Notes: generated from the letters alone by a model not told the origin. A stretch of DNA of 64,000 nt from Legionella saoudiensis (GCF_001465875.1 NZ_LN901320.1:62001-126000); one strand, 5' to 3'; shown: positions 38,454-47,670, counted from the stretch's first letter. Program-made: numbers and translations.

Positions 38454-39035
38454 ATGGGTACTTTCTTTCTTGCGCTTTTAGTCATCATTGTTCTTGTGGT
38501 GCTCTGGGCTATTGGCATTTATAACGCCTTAATTCAGCTAATTGAGACAATTAATAACGACAAAAAGCAAATCGATATCCAATTAGATCGTCGATTTAAG
38601 GTGTTTGAATCGCTTATTGATACCGTTAAAAAATATATGGACTATGAGCAAACTACATTGAAAGATGTGGTTGCCTTACGTAATCAAGCACAAGCAGCTA
38701 AAGCTGCCGGTGATGAGCAAGGACGAATTGCAGCTGAGAATGGAATTTCGCAAATTGCATCAGGTCTTAATGTAGTTTTTGAACAATATCCCGATTTGAA
38801 AGCAAATCAAAACGTGATGCAATTGCAAGAAGAAATTGTAAATACCGAAAACAAATTAGCCTATGCAAAACAAGCATATAATGATGCAATTGAGCGTTAT
38901 AATGCGAAGAAAAAGTCTTTCTTTGAATCAATGGTCGTAAATTACTTTTCTTCTGCATTAAATAAAGAGTTTGTTTATTGGGGGCTTCCTGAAGAACAAA
39001 TTCAGGCTAGAGAAGATTACACGGTTAAATTTTGA
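38454..39035 (+). CDS. lemA: LemA family membrane protein
   Basis: A 193-residue protein with one N-terminal membrane helix (residues 3-25) followed by the LemA pattern: YNALIQLIETINNDKKQIDIQLDRRFKVFESLIDTVKKY, then antiparallel helices and the AYNDAIERYNAKKKSF motif. LemA proteins form a long helical bundle on a membrane anchor; their biochemical role is not settled, and they often pair with HtpX-type proteases as here. AGGAT lies upstream of ATG. It lies eight bases before the protease gene. Confidence 0.9.
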   Translation: MGTFFLALLVIIVLVVLWAIGIYNALIQLIETINNDKKQIDIQLDRRFKVFESLIDTVKKYMDYEQTTLKDVVALRNQAQAAKAAGDEQGRIAAENGISQIASGLNVVFEQYPDLKANQNVMQLQEEIVNTENKLAYAKQAYNDAIERYNAKKKSFFESMVVNYFSSALNKEFVYWGLPEEQIQAREDYTVKF

Positions 39036-39043
39036 GATAGACT

Positions 39044-40072
39044 ATGAGTCTTGCTGACTATCATAGCAGTGCAGGCGACTGGCGCGAGCAAATAAGAAAA
39101 AACCAGCGAAAGACGCGTACGGTAATTGGATTATTTGTTGGTATATACTTTGTTGTTGGTTTTATTGCGGATATCGTGGTCTTACAATCTATGTATCCGG
39201 GTATCACCATGCAGCAAAGTATGTATGCCTTGATTCATTTTCGAGTGGTTCCTTATGCCACCCTGCTCATGGTGGGTTTTGCCGTGATTTCTTTATTAAT
39301 CACTTACTCGCTCTATGATCGGATTATGCTCTTAGGTACCGAATATCATGAGGTGACCCCGCAGACTGCGCAAAATGTACAAGAACAGCAATTATATAAT
39401 GTGGTGGAGGAAATGACGGTTGCTGCTGGTTTACAGTATGTGCCCAAGGTTTTTATTATTGAAGCAGATTACATGAACGCCTTTGCCAGTGGTTACAGTG
39501 AAAAATCCGCTATGGTGGCAATTACCCGGGGACTCATTGATAAATTGAATCGTGCCGAATTACAAGCCGTTATGGCGCATGAATTAAGCCACATTCGTCA
39601 TGGCGATATTAAACTTACTCTAACCGTGGCCGTTTTGAGTAACATACTGCTTATTGTGGTCGATATTTTGTTTTATTCAGTTTTATTTAGACGCAATGGT
39701 AATGATCGACGCGACAATAATCAGTTACTGATGGTGATTATGATTCTACGCTACGTTTTACCTTTAATTACTGTGTTATTAACCTTGTTTTTAAGCCGTA
39801 CCCGTGAATACATGGCTGATGCTGGCTGTGTTGAATTAATGCGTGATAATGAGCCCTTAGCTCGGGCTTTATTGAAAATTAGTTCCGATCATCAACAAAA
39901 TGCTGACTATTATTCAGCAGAATATGGCAATACTGCTCATGAACAGGTTCGCCAAGCCTCCTATCTTTTTGACCCTTCTGATATAACCCCTCTTAAGTCC
40001 TTAAGCAGTGCTTTTGATACTCATCCCTCGATAGAGCAACGCCTACGTGCGTTAGGCTTTAGTCGCAAGTGA
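39044..40072 (+). CDS. HtpX-like M48 membrane metallopeptidase
   Basis: A 342-residue zinc endopeptidase. Two membrane helices (about residues 25-45 and 70-90) precede the catalytic motif MAHELSHIRHGD (HExxH), followed by two more helices and the third ligand region SRTREYMADAGCVEL. Its layout is HtpX/BepA-like M48, acting on membrane proteins at the inner membrane. It is co-transcribed with lemA, a common pairing in Gammaproteobacteria. Length slightly exceeds E. coli HtpX because of the N-terminal cytosolic extension. Confidence 0.88.
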   Translation: MSLADYHSSAGDWREQIRKNQRKTRTVIGLFVGIYFVVGFIADIVVLQSMYPGITMQQSMYALIHFRVVPYATLLMVGFAVISLLITYSLYDRIMLLGTEYHEVTPQTAQNVQEQQLYNVVEEMTVAAGLQYVPKVFIIEADYMNAFASGYSEKSAMVAITRGLIDKLNRAELQAVMAHELSHIRHGDIKLTLTVAVLSNILLIVVDILFYSVLFRRNGNDRRDNNQLLMVIMILRYVLPLITVLLTLFLSRTREYMADAGCVELMRDNEPLARALLKISSDHQQNADYYSAEYGNTAHEQVRQASYLFDPSDITPLKSLSSAFDTHPSIEQRLRALGFSRK

Positions 40073-40168
40073 TCCTATTGATTTATTCTCTGGCCATTAC
40101 ACCAAGTTATGTTGAATTTTTTTACAATAAACTGTACAATTTTACAACTTGATTTGTTTGGATTCTTT

Positions 40169-40699
40169 ATGCGCAAAAACAACTTGGAATATTCAGGAAA
40201 AATTATTCACTCAACAGATAATGGTTTTGAGGAGTTAAAGTCTCAGGCGTTTTCTGAGATTTTTCCCAGAGCTTGTGCTGAAGCAGGAGTGGGGGGCGTC
40301 TTTGGAGGCGTAGGGGGTATTGTCAGTAAGTATGCCTATTCCTTTTTTAAACCCGAAATAATAACTTCGGCAAGTGATTTTGCTGTTTTTGCAGGGGTTG
40401 GTGCCCTTGCCGCTCTTTTAAAATGGATCCCCCTGCTCTTAACCAAAGATTATCTAAATAATAACGATTACTTGGAAACACATCTCAATCTCAAGTCATT
40501 TATCGAACATAGCCTGAACTTGGCTTATAGTTTTGCGGCAGTGGCTGCATCTGCTGTTCTCATTGGTAGTCCTGTAGGGCCTACAGTGGCGTGCATGATG
40601 CTAATACCTACAATCACTTGGGTTCTTTCCACTTTAAATTATGGACTATCCGCATGCATTTCGGCATATATTGCTCCCGATTCGGCCAAAATGGGCTAA
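40169..40699 (+). CDS. Glycine-rich membrane protein of unknown function
   Basis: No family is recognised. A polar N-terminus (MRKNNLEYSGKIIHSTD) is followed by a glycine zipper (GVGGVFGGVGGIVSK), a hydrophobic helix (FAGVGALAALLKWIPLLL) and a C-terminal hydrophobic pair (AAVAASAVLIG, then MMLIPTITWVL). ATG at 40169 is preferred (GGA six bases ahead); the frame is open from 40109, but no ribosome-binding site fits there. It resembles in style, though not clearly in sequence, the protein at 10111-10575. A strong stem-loop follows. Confidence 0.55.
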   Translation: MRKNNLEYSGKIIHSTDNGFEELKSQAFSEIFPRACAEAGVGGVFGGVGGIVSKYAYSFFKPEIITSASDFAVFAGVGALAALLKWIPLLLTKDYLNNNDYLETHLNLKSFIEHSLNLAYSFAAVAASAVLIGSPVGPTVACMMLIPTITWVLSTLNYGLSACISAYIAPDSAKMG

Positions 40700-40716
40700 C
40701 ATAGGCATATTTTTTG

Positions 40717-40766
40717 AATATAGGCCAGAATCTTTACGCTAAATAGTAGTTAATCTGGCCTATATT
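40717..40766. terminator. Stem-loop terminator after the glycine-rich gene
   Basis: A perfect 13-bp stem AATATAGGCCAGA (40717-40729) / TCTGGCCTATATT (40754-40766) with a 24-base loop and a short T-rich tail lies 18 bases past the stop. The AATATAGGC...GCCTATATT arms recur in the terminator at 62555-62591. Confidence 0.65.
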
Positions 40767-40931
40767 TTGTTCCTGCAGCGGTTTCATAGCGGTATTTATA
40801 AATCTAATGCAGATCTTTTGAACACATTGATTTACTTATTTTTTCCCGCTTTTGGTGCTTGTCTAATACCCTGTTTTTTGTTTATGATGAGGGATGATAA
40901 TAAGACCTTCTAGAAAAGGAATTTGGATGTT

Positions 40932-41930
40932 ATGAAAAAGCAAGCGGTAATTCTGTCATTATTTTTATTAGGCAGCGGGCAAATGGTTTTTGCGGATGCC
41001 TTGTCCAGAACTCGAACTGAAATGGCGGAACAAACCAATGAGGCCAACAGTAATGTAGCAGGTTTCCTAAAAAAAATAACTCCGGAATTCCTTTATGGAT
41101 ATACTGATTTCCACTTTAAGTCATCCTCTTCAGGGAACTTGAACCGTTACAATGGACGCTCAAATCTTTATTCAGCAGGAGCGGATCACCTTTCTTTCGG
41201 TCCTAGCGTAATGGCGGGTATTTACTATTTCCGCGTTGATACCTCGTTAAATTCAGCTTTCTTATTAGCGCCTAGTCCGCTAACCACTACGTCGCAAAAC
41301 ATAAAAAATGATACTATTTTTGGGCACGTACTAAAGATTTTTACGCCGCAAATCTATCTGGATTTAGCTGCGGGTTATGGCTATAACAAAATTAATAGTT
41401 ACTTGACCGTTTCCCCTGACACCATTGATGAATCGCACGCCTATGCTCGTAATGGTAGTGATAACTGGTTTGTTAGTGCGAATGGGATTTACAGAAAAAG
41501 CTGGCAAAAGTTTTTGTTAAGGGCGAATTTTGGTGTTTTATATAGCCAGATTAACACAGGTCCTTACCGTTATACGTTCCCAACGCTCGACACCATGGTG
41601 CCAATTCAAGCATTAACGAATAAAGCGACCTTATTAATGGAAAATGCAGAGCTTGGTTATTTGATTAATCCTAAATTGATGCCTTTTATTAATGGCGGTT
41701 TATTCCAGGTGGCTCAGTTCTCAAATAGCCGTCCTATTGTGAATTCCGCGATTGTAGTTAATGGCTCGTTACCTCAATTAAATATGAATAAAGACGGCTT
41801 TCGCCTGGGAGGAGGAATTTCCTATACGCATAAGAATGTCACAATGCGTGTCGAGGAAAAATACTACAATGCGAGCAGTACATTCCATAGTTTCCAAACC
41901 TTGGCCGCTATAGAATATCAGTTTTCATAG
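40932..41930 (+). CDS. Predicted outer-membrane beta-barrel protein
   Basis: A 332-residue secreted protein. Signal peptide MKKQAVILSLFLLGSGQMVFA, then DALSRTR. The body alternates aromatic and polar residues in strand-like stretches (FLYGYTDFHFKSS, IYLDLAAGYGYN, GFRLGGGISYTHKN) and ends in LAAIEYQFS, with the penultimate Phe typical of outer-membrane barrels. Autotransporter/porin-like folding is likely, but no family is recognised. ATG at 40932 is chosen (AAAAGGA 11 bases upstream); the TTG nine bases earlier would be too close to it. It stands alone between two stem-loops. Confidence 0.65.
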   Translation: MKKQAVILSLFLLGSGQMVFADALSRTRTEMAEQTNEANSNVAGFLKKITPEFLYGYTDFHFKSSSSGNLNRYNGRSNLYSAGADHLSFGPSVMAGIYYFRVDTSLNSAFLLAPSPLTTTSQNIKNDTIFGHVLKIFTPQIYLDLAAGYGYNKINSYLTVSPDTIDESHAYARNGSDNWFVSANGIYRKSWQKFLLRANFGVLYSQINTGPYRYTFPTLDTMVPIQALTNKATLLMENAELGYLINPKLMPFINGGLFQVAQFSNSRPIVNSAIVVNGSLPQLNMNKDGFRLGGGISYTHKNVTMRVEEKYYNASSTFHSFQTLAAIEYQFS

Positions 41931-41958
41931 GATTCATGGGCACCCAAATGTAAGACGA

Positions 41959-42000
41959 TAACCGACGACGTACTGCAAGCTCGCAATACGTCCGAGGTTA
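41959..42000. terminator. Long interrupted hairpin after the beta-barrel gene
   Basis: TAACC at 41959 faces GGTTA ending at 42000, and within it GACGTACTGC (41967-41976) faces GCAATACGTC (41983-41992) with one mismatch and a 6-base loop. There is no T-run. It may be a terminator or a small palindromic repeat. Confidence 0.45.
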
Positions 42001-42030
42001 GGTAAACATGAGAGGATTTTTCAGCACGTA

Positions 42031-42057
42031 CCCTTTATCCATGTTCTGAGTAAAGGG
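42031..42057. promoter_or_regulatory. Hairpin just before the CHASE2 cyclase start
   Basis: CCCTTTA (42031-42037) and TAAAGGG (42051-42057) form a 7-bp stem that ends 9 bases before the ATG at 42067 and includes the only purine-rich bases available as ribosome-binding site. A role in translation control is possible but untested. Confidence 0.35.
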
Positions 42058-42066
42058 TTCCATTCA

Positions 42067-44328
42067 ATGAAAGGACGAATTTTTGCAATGAATGCTTCGC
42101 AGTTTTTGCCCAAAATGCTGAAATCCAAATTGACACAATTTTCTCTGGGTCTTTTCTGTACAGCATTCATTTTTCTTGCAGATGTTATTCATCTTCCCGT
42201 AGTAAGTTTTCTTATTGATCAGTTAGATAACCGAATTTATGATCAAATAGTGCAACTAAATCGTCGTCCACACCTGCCAAATCCCAAAGTGGTTATTATT
42301 GATATCGATGATCGCTCAGTGCAAAAAGAGGGACGATGGCCTTGGCCCCGAAATAAGTTAGCGGAATTAATTAATAAACTAAAGGGAGCTGGGGTTGTAA
42401 CTATTGGTACGGATATGGTGATGGCAGAGCCAGAGGTAAATTATGCCATAGGTTTAAAAGATGAGTTACAGCCTTTGATTCATCAACTCCCTCCCAATCA
42501 ACAGCAGCTCCCGGTTTTACTCGAAGCCATTGCCCCACAAGTTGATAATGATCGTATTCTTGCCCATTCCTTATTGGAACATAATGTGGTGTTGGGATTT
42601 TTGTTTCATAATGATCAGGTAGTTAAAAAGGGCGTTTTACCTTCACCGTTAACAATGCCAAATAATGCCATTATTTACCGCGGCGATATGCCCCTTTATC
42701 AGTTTTCTGGTTATAACGGTTGTTTACCCTTGTTTCTTAATGCAGCTCAACAAGCAGGTTCCGTAACGAATCTGCCGGATTTAGATGGCTCAGTGCGCCA
42801 TGGACTAATGATTGCCAGCTATGATAATAAACTCTATGCCACCTTATCCCTGGCAATTGCCATGAATTATTTGATGGTGGATCACGTCACCTTGAGTACT
42901 AGGGATGGTGAGTTAAGTGGAATTCAAATGGGGGCAGTTTTCATACCCACTAATCCTCAGGGACAAATTCTTATTCCTTTCTGGGGGTTACCAGGGACAT
43001 TACCTTATTATTCGGCAACCGATATTATGCAAGGCAATTTTAATGCGGAGGAGTTGCAAGGTGCAATTGCGGTGATTGGCTCCACTATGATTTTGCTTGC
43101 CGATTTACATCAGTCTCCTGTTGCCCAATCATTTCCTGGAGTTGAAATGGTAGGGAACATGGTACAAGGCATTGTGGGGCAGCAGCTTGTTACACCTTAT
43201 AATTGGCATACTACAAGTGCGCGCTTGTACCTATTATTATTAGGACTTTTTTTCACCTGTATCTTTGCTTTTGTCGGCGTTACAGGCATGTTATTACTGG
43301 CATTTACCAGCATATTGGCCACCTTGGCAATTTCCGTTTACCTTTTTGTCGCAAAAAGTTTGTATGTACCCTTAGCCTTTATCTTAGTGCTGATTATCCT
43401 ACAAACTATGGCTAATTATGGTTATTTATTTATTATGGAGCGACGACAAAAGAGAAAAATCAATCAGTTGTTTGGTCAGTATGTTCCTGAGCAATACGTT
43501 AAAGAATTAATTGATTCCCCTGAACAATACAGTATGGAGGGGCAAGAGCGTAATATGACCGTACAGTTTAGTGATATACGCAATTTTACTTCCATTAGTG
43601 AGTCGTTAGAGGCCTCTAATGTTAAGCGTCTATTGAATACATTTTTTACACCAATTACGGAAATAATTTTCAGTTTTCGCGGCACAATTGATAAATACGT
43701 TGGAGATATGATTGTTGCTTTTTGGGGAGCGCCAATGGTCGATGAGGATCATGCCTACCATGCAATCATGGCCTCTTTAACGATGATAAATAGCTTACCT
43801 GAAATTAATGAAAAAATGATAGCAACAGGCTTACCCGCCGTTAATATTGGGGTGGGCTTGGCAACGGGGCTAATGAACGTAGGCGACATGGGATCTGAAT
43901 TCCGCCGTGCCTATACCGTTCTTGGTGATACAGTAAATCTTGCTTCACGCCTACAAGATTTAACCAAATTTTATCAGGTGAATATTTTAGTAAGTGATGG
44001 GACTCGTGCGGCCGATGAACGCTTTGTTTGGCGACCTGTAGACAAAATAACGGTAAAGGGACGTAGAACAGGACTGGTAATTTATCAGCCAGTTGGTTTG
44101 CGTACAGAGGTGGCTGATGAGGTTGTGGCGGAATTGAATGAATACCAGGCAGCTTTAGATGATTATTATGCGCGTAACTGGTCGTCCGCAGAAAAGAAAT
44201 TTGATATTCTGAAAAGCAAATCGCCGGAAATTTATTTGTATCAAATGTATCTTGAGCGTATTAAAGGATTCCAGGTGGAACCACCTGCTGAAGATTGGAG
44301 TGGTATTTATGTTCATCTACATAAATAA
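42067..44328 (+). CDS. CHASE2-domain adenylate cyclase
   Basis: A 753-residue membrane protein. N-terminal helix at about residues 25-45; extracytoplasmic CHASE2 domain at about 55-370 (starting IYDQIVQLNRRP, with VVIIDIDDRSVQKEGRWPWPR); three membrane helices at about 385-455; C-terminal class III cyclase at about 485-670. Catalytic residues are present: SDIRNF and VGDMIVAF metal Asp, the Lys of IDKYVGD, the Asp-Thr-Val-Asn of LGDTVNLASR, and Arg. It should make cAMP in response to a periplasmic cue. ATG at 42067 or 42091 could be the start. It lies 30 bases before a FecR-domain gene, a pairing seen elsewhere. Confidence 0.9.
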   Translation: MKGRIFAMNASQFLPKMLKSKLTQFSLGLFCTAFIFLADVIHLPVVSFLIDQLDNRIYDQIVQLNRRPHLPNPKVVIIDIDDRSVQKEGRWPWPRNKLAELINKLKGAGVVTIGTDMVMAEPEVNYAIGLKDELQPLIHQLPPNQQQLPVLLEAIAPQVDNDRILAHSLLEHNVVLGFLFHNDQVVKKGVLPSPLTMPNNAIIYRGDMPLYQFSGYNGCLPLFLNAAQQAGSVTNLPDLDGSVRHGLMIASYDNKLYATLSLAIAMNYLMVDHVTLSTRDGELSGIQMGAVFIPTNPQGQILIPFWGLPGTLPYYSATDIMQGNFNAEELQGAIAVIGSTMILLADLHQSPVAQSFPGVEMVGNMVQGIVGQQLVTPYNWHTTSARLYLLLLGLFFTCIFAFVGVTGMLLLAFTSILATLAISVYLFVAKSLYVPLAFILVLIILQTMANYGYLFIMERRQKRKINQLFGQYVPEQYVKELIDSPEQYSMEGQERNMTVQFSDIRNFTSISESLEASNVKRLLNTFFTPITEIIFSFRGTIDKYVGDMIVAFWGAPMVDEDHAYHAIMASLTMINSLPEINEKMIATGLPAVNIGVGLATGLMNVGDMGSEFRRAYTVLGDTVNLASRLQDLTKFYQVNILVSDGTRAADERFVWRPVDKITVKGRRTGLVIYQPVGLRTEVADEVVAELNEYQAALDDYYARNWSSAEKKFDILKSKSPEIYLYQMYLERIKGFQVEPPAEDWSGIYVHLHK

Positions 44329-44358
44329 TTAATGTTTGTTTATTGTACAGGGAAAAAT

Positions 44359-45153
44359 ATGAAGAGAATAATTTTAATCGGACTTTTATCCATAACGACT
44401 CAGGTTTTTGCTGAGTCTGCAGCTAAGGTTTTGTATACCCAGAATAAAGTTACTGCCTCTCACGGTGGCAGCACGCGAACTCTTTCTCGTGGTTCAGCTT
44501 TAGAGATAGGTGATGAAATTGCTACAGCTGCAGGTGCGGCGATCCATCTTCAATACTCCAATGGTACTTTAGTGAATATCGGTTCCAACTCTTCATATAA
44601 GATTCACGCTTACGCTCCAAAGCAAGGTGGTGAACAAATTAACGCAGAATTAACTCATGGGAAATTAGAAATTCAAAATGGTGGAAAAATTAAGGAGACA
44701 TTAAAAACGCCTATTGTATCTTTAGCCATTCTTGGTACTCATATTCGTGTTGATGCGACTAAGGCTGCAATGGCAAGTGGTAATCCTAAAAATAAACAAT
44801 GTGCTGGAGCGCGTGCTACCGAAAATACCTACGTGCAGGTTCTCGAGGGATTAGTTTCTGCTCGTGATAAATTATTAAGACCAGGAAAAAGTGTACGTGT
44901 TACCTGCGATCGCATTGTCGATGCTCCATTTCCCCCAGATGGTATAGTCAATTCGCCTTTAAATGCACCGGGAAAAATTGAAACTATGGCTGGAGGTGCT
45001 GCTGCGGATACCACTGTTTCAGACGAGGGAGCCCTAATTGCGACCTATGTTGCAACAAATCAGGGGCCCGGCACTATTACGACAAGCAGCATTGACTCCA
45101 TCCAGGCGGTTACGGCTATAGCAGATATTTCTTTAGCCTGCGGCACTTTCTAA
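44359..45153 (+). CDS. Secreted FecR-domain protein
   Basis: A 264-residue protein with signal peptide MKRIILIGLLSITTQVFA. The mature part is a FecR-type domain: LSRGSALEIGDEIATAAGAAIHLQYSNGTLVNIGSNSSYKI, then KTPIVSLAILGTHIRVD and YVQVLEGLVS. Such periplasmic domains sense or relay signals and recur beside CHASE2 cyclases, so this protein is a likely partner or ligand-binding subunit of the preceding gene. AGGGA before ATG at 44359 supports this start over one nine codons earlier. Two cysteines (QCAG, TCDR) could form a disulfide. Confidence 0.85.
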   Translation: MKRIILIGLLSITTQVFAESAAKVLYTQNKVTASHGGSTRTLSRGSALEIGDEIATAAGAAIHLQYSNGTLVNIGSNSSYKIHAYAPKQGGEQINAELTHGKLEIQNGGKIKETLKTPIVSLAILGTHIRVDATKAAMASGNPKNKQCAGARATENTYVQVLEGLVSARDKLLRPGKSVRVTCDRIVDAPFPPDGIVNSPLNAPGKIETMAGGAAADTTVSDEGALIATYVATNQGPGTITTSSIDSIQAVTAIADISLACGTF

Positions 45154-45169
45154 CAAGGGTGTATTTATA

Positions 45170-45205
45170 AGCTTGTAGGAGGCCATAGGCCAAACCCTAC
45201 AAGCT
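45170..45205. terminator. Stem-loop between convergent fecR-like and ABC genes
   Basis: AGCTTGTAGG (45170-45179) and CCTACAAGCT (45196-45205) form a 10-bp stem with a 16-base loop, 17 bases after the FecR-like stop and 41 before the ABC permease stop on the other strand. Likely bidirectional. Confidence 0.5.
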
Positions 45206-45245
45206 CTTAGGGTATGAGCTAAGAACTATATCCGCATGTTAATCT

Positions 45246-46019
45246 TTACTCTCGCAAGCCAATCCCTTTCTTTAACAAAAACAGATTTAAAGCAGCCAAT
45301 AAAATCAGCATAAAGCAAATGATACTCATCGCGAATCCCATGCTGACTTCACTTTGGCCAATCATGGCCTGTCTTAGTGCATTAACCATATATAAAATTG
45401 GATTTAGAAGAGATATTTTTTGCCAGAAGCTGGGTAACATGGTCGTGCTGTAAAAGACACCACCTAAATAGGTTAAGGGGGTGAGCACAAACGTAGGGAT
45501 AATCATAATATCGTCAAAATTGCGGGCAACCATGGCATTAGTAAAACCGGCTAAGGAAAACACGGCGGAAACCAATAAGACAACCAATAAGGTCATCGGT
45601 AAATGGCTTAATTGAATCGTTAGAAAAAAACTAGCAATCAGATAAACTAAAATCGCAACAATTAAACCGCGTACCATACCTCCTAAAACATATCCCAGCA
45701 GCAAAAAGCCATCGTGCATGGGGCTAATTAGCATCTCCTCAATACTTTTTTGGAAACGTACACTGTACATTGAAGAGGATACATTACCGTAAGAGTTAAC
45801 AATAACAGACATCATTATCAAGCCAGGGGCAATAAACATGGGATAACTTACCCCCTCGATTTCACCAATACGAGCCCCGATCAAGCTACCAAAAATCAGA
45901 AAGTAAAGGGTGGTCGTAATCACCGGAGGTAAAAATACCTGGCTTGCAATACGAAACATTCGCACTACTTCACGTCGTACCAGCGTGTATAGAGAAACAA
46001 GTTGTTTTTTAATGGCCAT
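45246..46019 (-). CDS. yadH: ABC-2 type permease (YadH-like)
   Basis: A 257-residue inner-membrane protein with about six helices and the ABC-2 signature region (RFQKSIEEMLISPMHDGFLLLGYVLGGMVRG, then TPLTYLGGVFYS). Length and layout match E. coli YadH. It forms an exporter with the ATPase encoded just upstream, which overlaps it by 11 bases. Substrate unknown. Last gene of a two-gene minus-strand operon. Confidence 0.88.
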   Translation of the reverse strand: MAIKKQLVSLYTLVRREVVRMFRIASQVFLPPVITTTLYFLIFGSLIGARIGEIEGVSYPMFIAPGLIMMSVIVNSYGNVSSSMYSVRFQKSIEEMLISPMHDGFLLLGYVLGGMVRGLIVAILVYLIASFFLTIQLSHLPMTLLVVLLVSAVFSLAGFTNAMVARNFDDIMIIPTFVLTPLTYLGGVFYSTTMLPSFWQKISLLNPILYMVNALRQAMIGQSEVSMGFAMSIICFMLILLAALNLFLLKKGIGLRE

Positions 46020-46923
46020 TTTTTATAAGATCCAAAAAGAGTTCTTCCAGACGATTTGTTTTATTACGCATGCTGCTTATATTAATGCCGTGCTGAGATA
46101 AAACAGCAAAAACTGCGTTTAAGCTATCCTGCGTATCAACACGAATTTCCAAGGTATTACAATCAATAAGGGTGGCAAGCAAGGGACTAAGGTCAGGTAG
46201 GGTATGAATAGGGTCCTCTGTATTGAAGATAAATGTTTGATGACGTAAAGTTTGGAGCAGGGCTTTCATGGAGCTATTCTTAATAATTTGCCCTTTATCA
46301 ATAATGGCAATATTTTTGCATAACTGCTCTGCCTCTTCCAGGTAATGAGTGGTCAGAATAATGGTGGTGCCTTCCTTATTGGTGCGTGTTAAAAACTCCC
46401 ACATACTGTGTCTGATTTCAATATCAACACCGGCAGTTGGCTCATCAAGAATTAGAACTCGCGGTTGATGCACCAGGGCTCTGGCAATCATTAAGCGGCG
46501 TTTCATACCCCCCGATAAATGGCGGACAATTGAATTGCGTTTATCCCATAATCCGAGCTGGTTTAGAAGCTCCTCTGCTTTTGGTAAGGCATTTTTTCGA
46601 GAAATACCATAATAACCGGCCTGGCTTAATAAAACTTGTAGACAAGTTTCGAAAATGTTTAGGTTAATTTCTTGAGGCACTAAGCCAAGGCAGGATTTTG
46701 CCTTTTCTGCTTCTTTTTCCAGGTCATAGCCACAAATACTAATCGTACCAGATGTTTTCGTTAGTAACGTGCTGATTAAACCGATGGTTGTCGATTTCCC
46801 TGCGCCATTAGCGCCAAGAAGGGCAAAAAAATCACCCGTTTTTATTGTTAAATCAATGCCCTTGAGCGCTTTAACTCCATTGGCATAAGTTTTGGATAGC
46901 TGTTTAATATCTAAGGCATGCAT
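46009..46923 (-). CDS. yadG: ABC transporter ATP-binding protein (YadG-like)
   Basis: A 304-residue cytoplasmic ATPase: Walker A GANGAGKST near residue 39, Q-loop VPQEINLN, signature HLSGGMKRR, Walker B VLILDEPTAG and H-loop TTHYLEEAE. The C-terminal extension after the ATPase domain (residues 220-304) resembles that of YadG. Energises the adjacent ABC-2 permease. Confidence 0.9.
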   Translation of the reverse strand: MHALDIKQLSKTYANGVKALKGIDLTIKTGDFFALLGANGAGKSTTIGLISTLLTKTSGTISICGYDLEKEAEKAKSCLGLVPQEINLNIFETCLQVLLSQAGYYGISRKNALPKAEELLNQLGLWDKRNSIVRHLSGGMKRRLMIARALVHQPRVLILDEPTAGVDIEIRHSMWEFLTRTNKEGTTIILTTHYLEEAEQLCKNIAIIDKGQIIKNSSMKALLQTLRHQTFIFNTEDPIHTLPDLSPLLATLIDCNTLEIRVDTQDSLNAVFAVLSQHGINISSMRNKTNRLEELFLDLIKNGH

Positions 46924-47058
46924 ATAGAATCGTGTAAAGATAAAATATCATTATACACAATTGCTGGATTATTGAGGCAATGAATAATGGATGTCATTAA
47001 AAATTACATTTAATCATCAGCATTAAGTATAACAATTGGCTCTAGGATAAATTGTCTA

Positions 47059-47670
47059 TTATATAAGTCCCACAGGCCTTGTCTTCATCCAACCCGTGAT
47101 GCTGTAACGTGTTTGATGAGTAGTTGTAACTTCATGGGGGAGCTCGCTATTAAAACAAATAAGCCGGTTTCCTTGAGGACTGATGTTTTCAAGCAGATGA
47201 TCATGTGTATCATACAGTTTCAATTGACCTCCGTACTCATCGCACCAGTCTTCATTTAAATAATAAACAAAGGATACTTTTCTGGTTTTTTGCGCTGCAA
47301 ATTGGTCAATGTGCTTTTTGTAAAAAGTACCGGGTTGATAGCTGGCAAAATGTGTTTCAAATTCATGCAAGCCCAGGAAGAGATTTTGATTTAAGATCTG
47401 ACATAATTGATGGATTTGGTTTATAAAAAATTGGATTGCAGGATCTTGGTTATCTGATTCGAGCCATAAAATTTCATCGGTGCGGATGGCATTGTTTTGT
47501 TGGGAGCTAATATTTAGTCCAATTTTAGCGCTTCGAAATAAACCTTGCGTATATAATTCGCGCGCGGTATTACGAAGGGATAAATAATATTCTTGGGATA
47601 AAAAGTCATCAGTAAAATGAAAGCCTTGATTACATAGATTGTGAATAAGTAGCTCAATATTTTGTAACAT
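47059..47670 (-). CDS. Fe(II)/2-oxoglutarate-dependent prolyl-4-hydroxylase-like oxygenase
   Basis: A 203-residue protein with the double-stranded beta-helix iron motif: HID (HxD) in TFYKKHIDQF, distal His in ELPHEV, and the 2-oxoglutarate-binding Arg in TRYSITGW. SFVYYLNEDW and GGQLKLYD match the SM-20/EGL-9-like group of small bacterial prolyl hydroxylases. The target may be a protein such as a translation factor or ribosomal protein, but this is not readable here. Its ATG overlaps the YgjP-type gene stop as TAATG. Confidence 0.85.
   Translation of the reverse strand: MLQNIELLIHNLCNQGFHFTDDFLSQEYYLSLRNTARELYTQGLFRSAKIGLNISSQQNNAIRTDEILWLESDNQDPAIQFFINQIHQLCQILNQNLFLGLHEFETHFASYQPGTFYKKHIDQFAAQKTRKVSFVYYLNEDWCDEYGGQLKLYDTHDHLLENISPQGNRLICFNSELPHEVTTTHQTRYSITGWMKTRPVGLI

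Noticed and set aside
40109..40168. Twenty extra N-terminal codons for the glycine-rich protein
   Set aside because: No ribosome-binding site at 40109; ATG 40169 has GGA at correct spacing.
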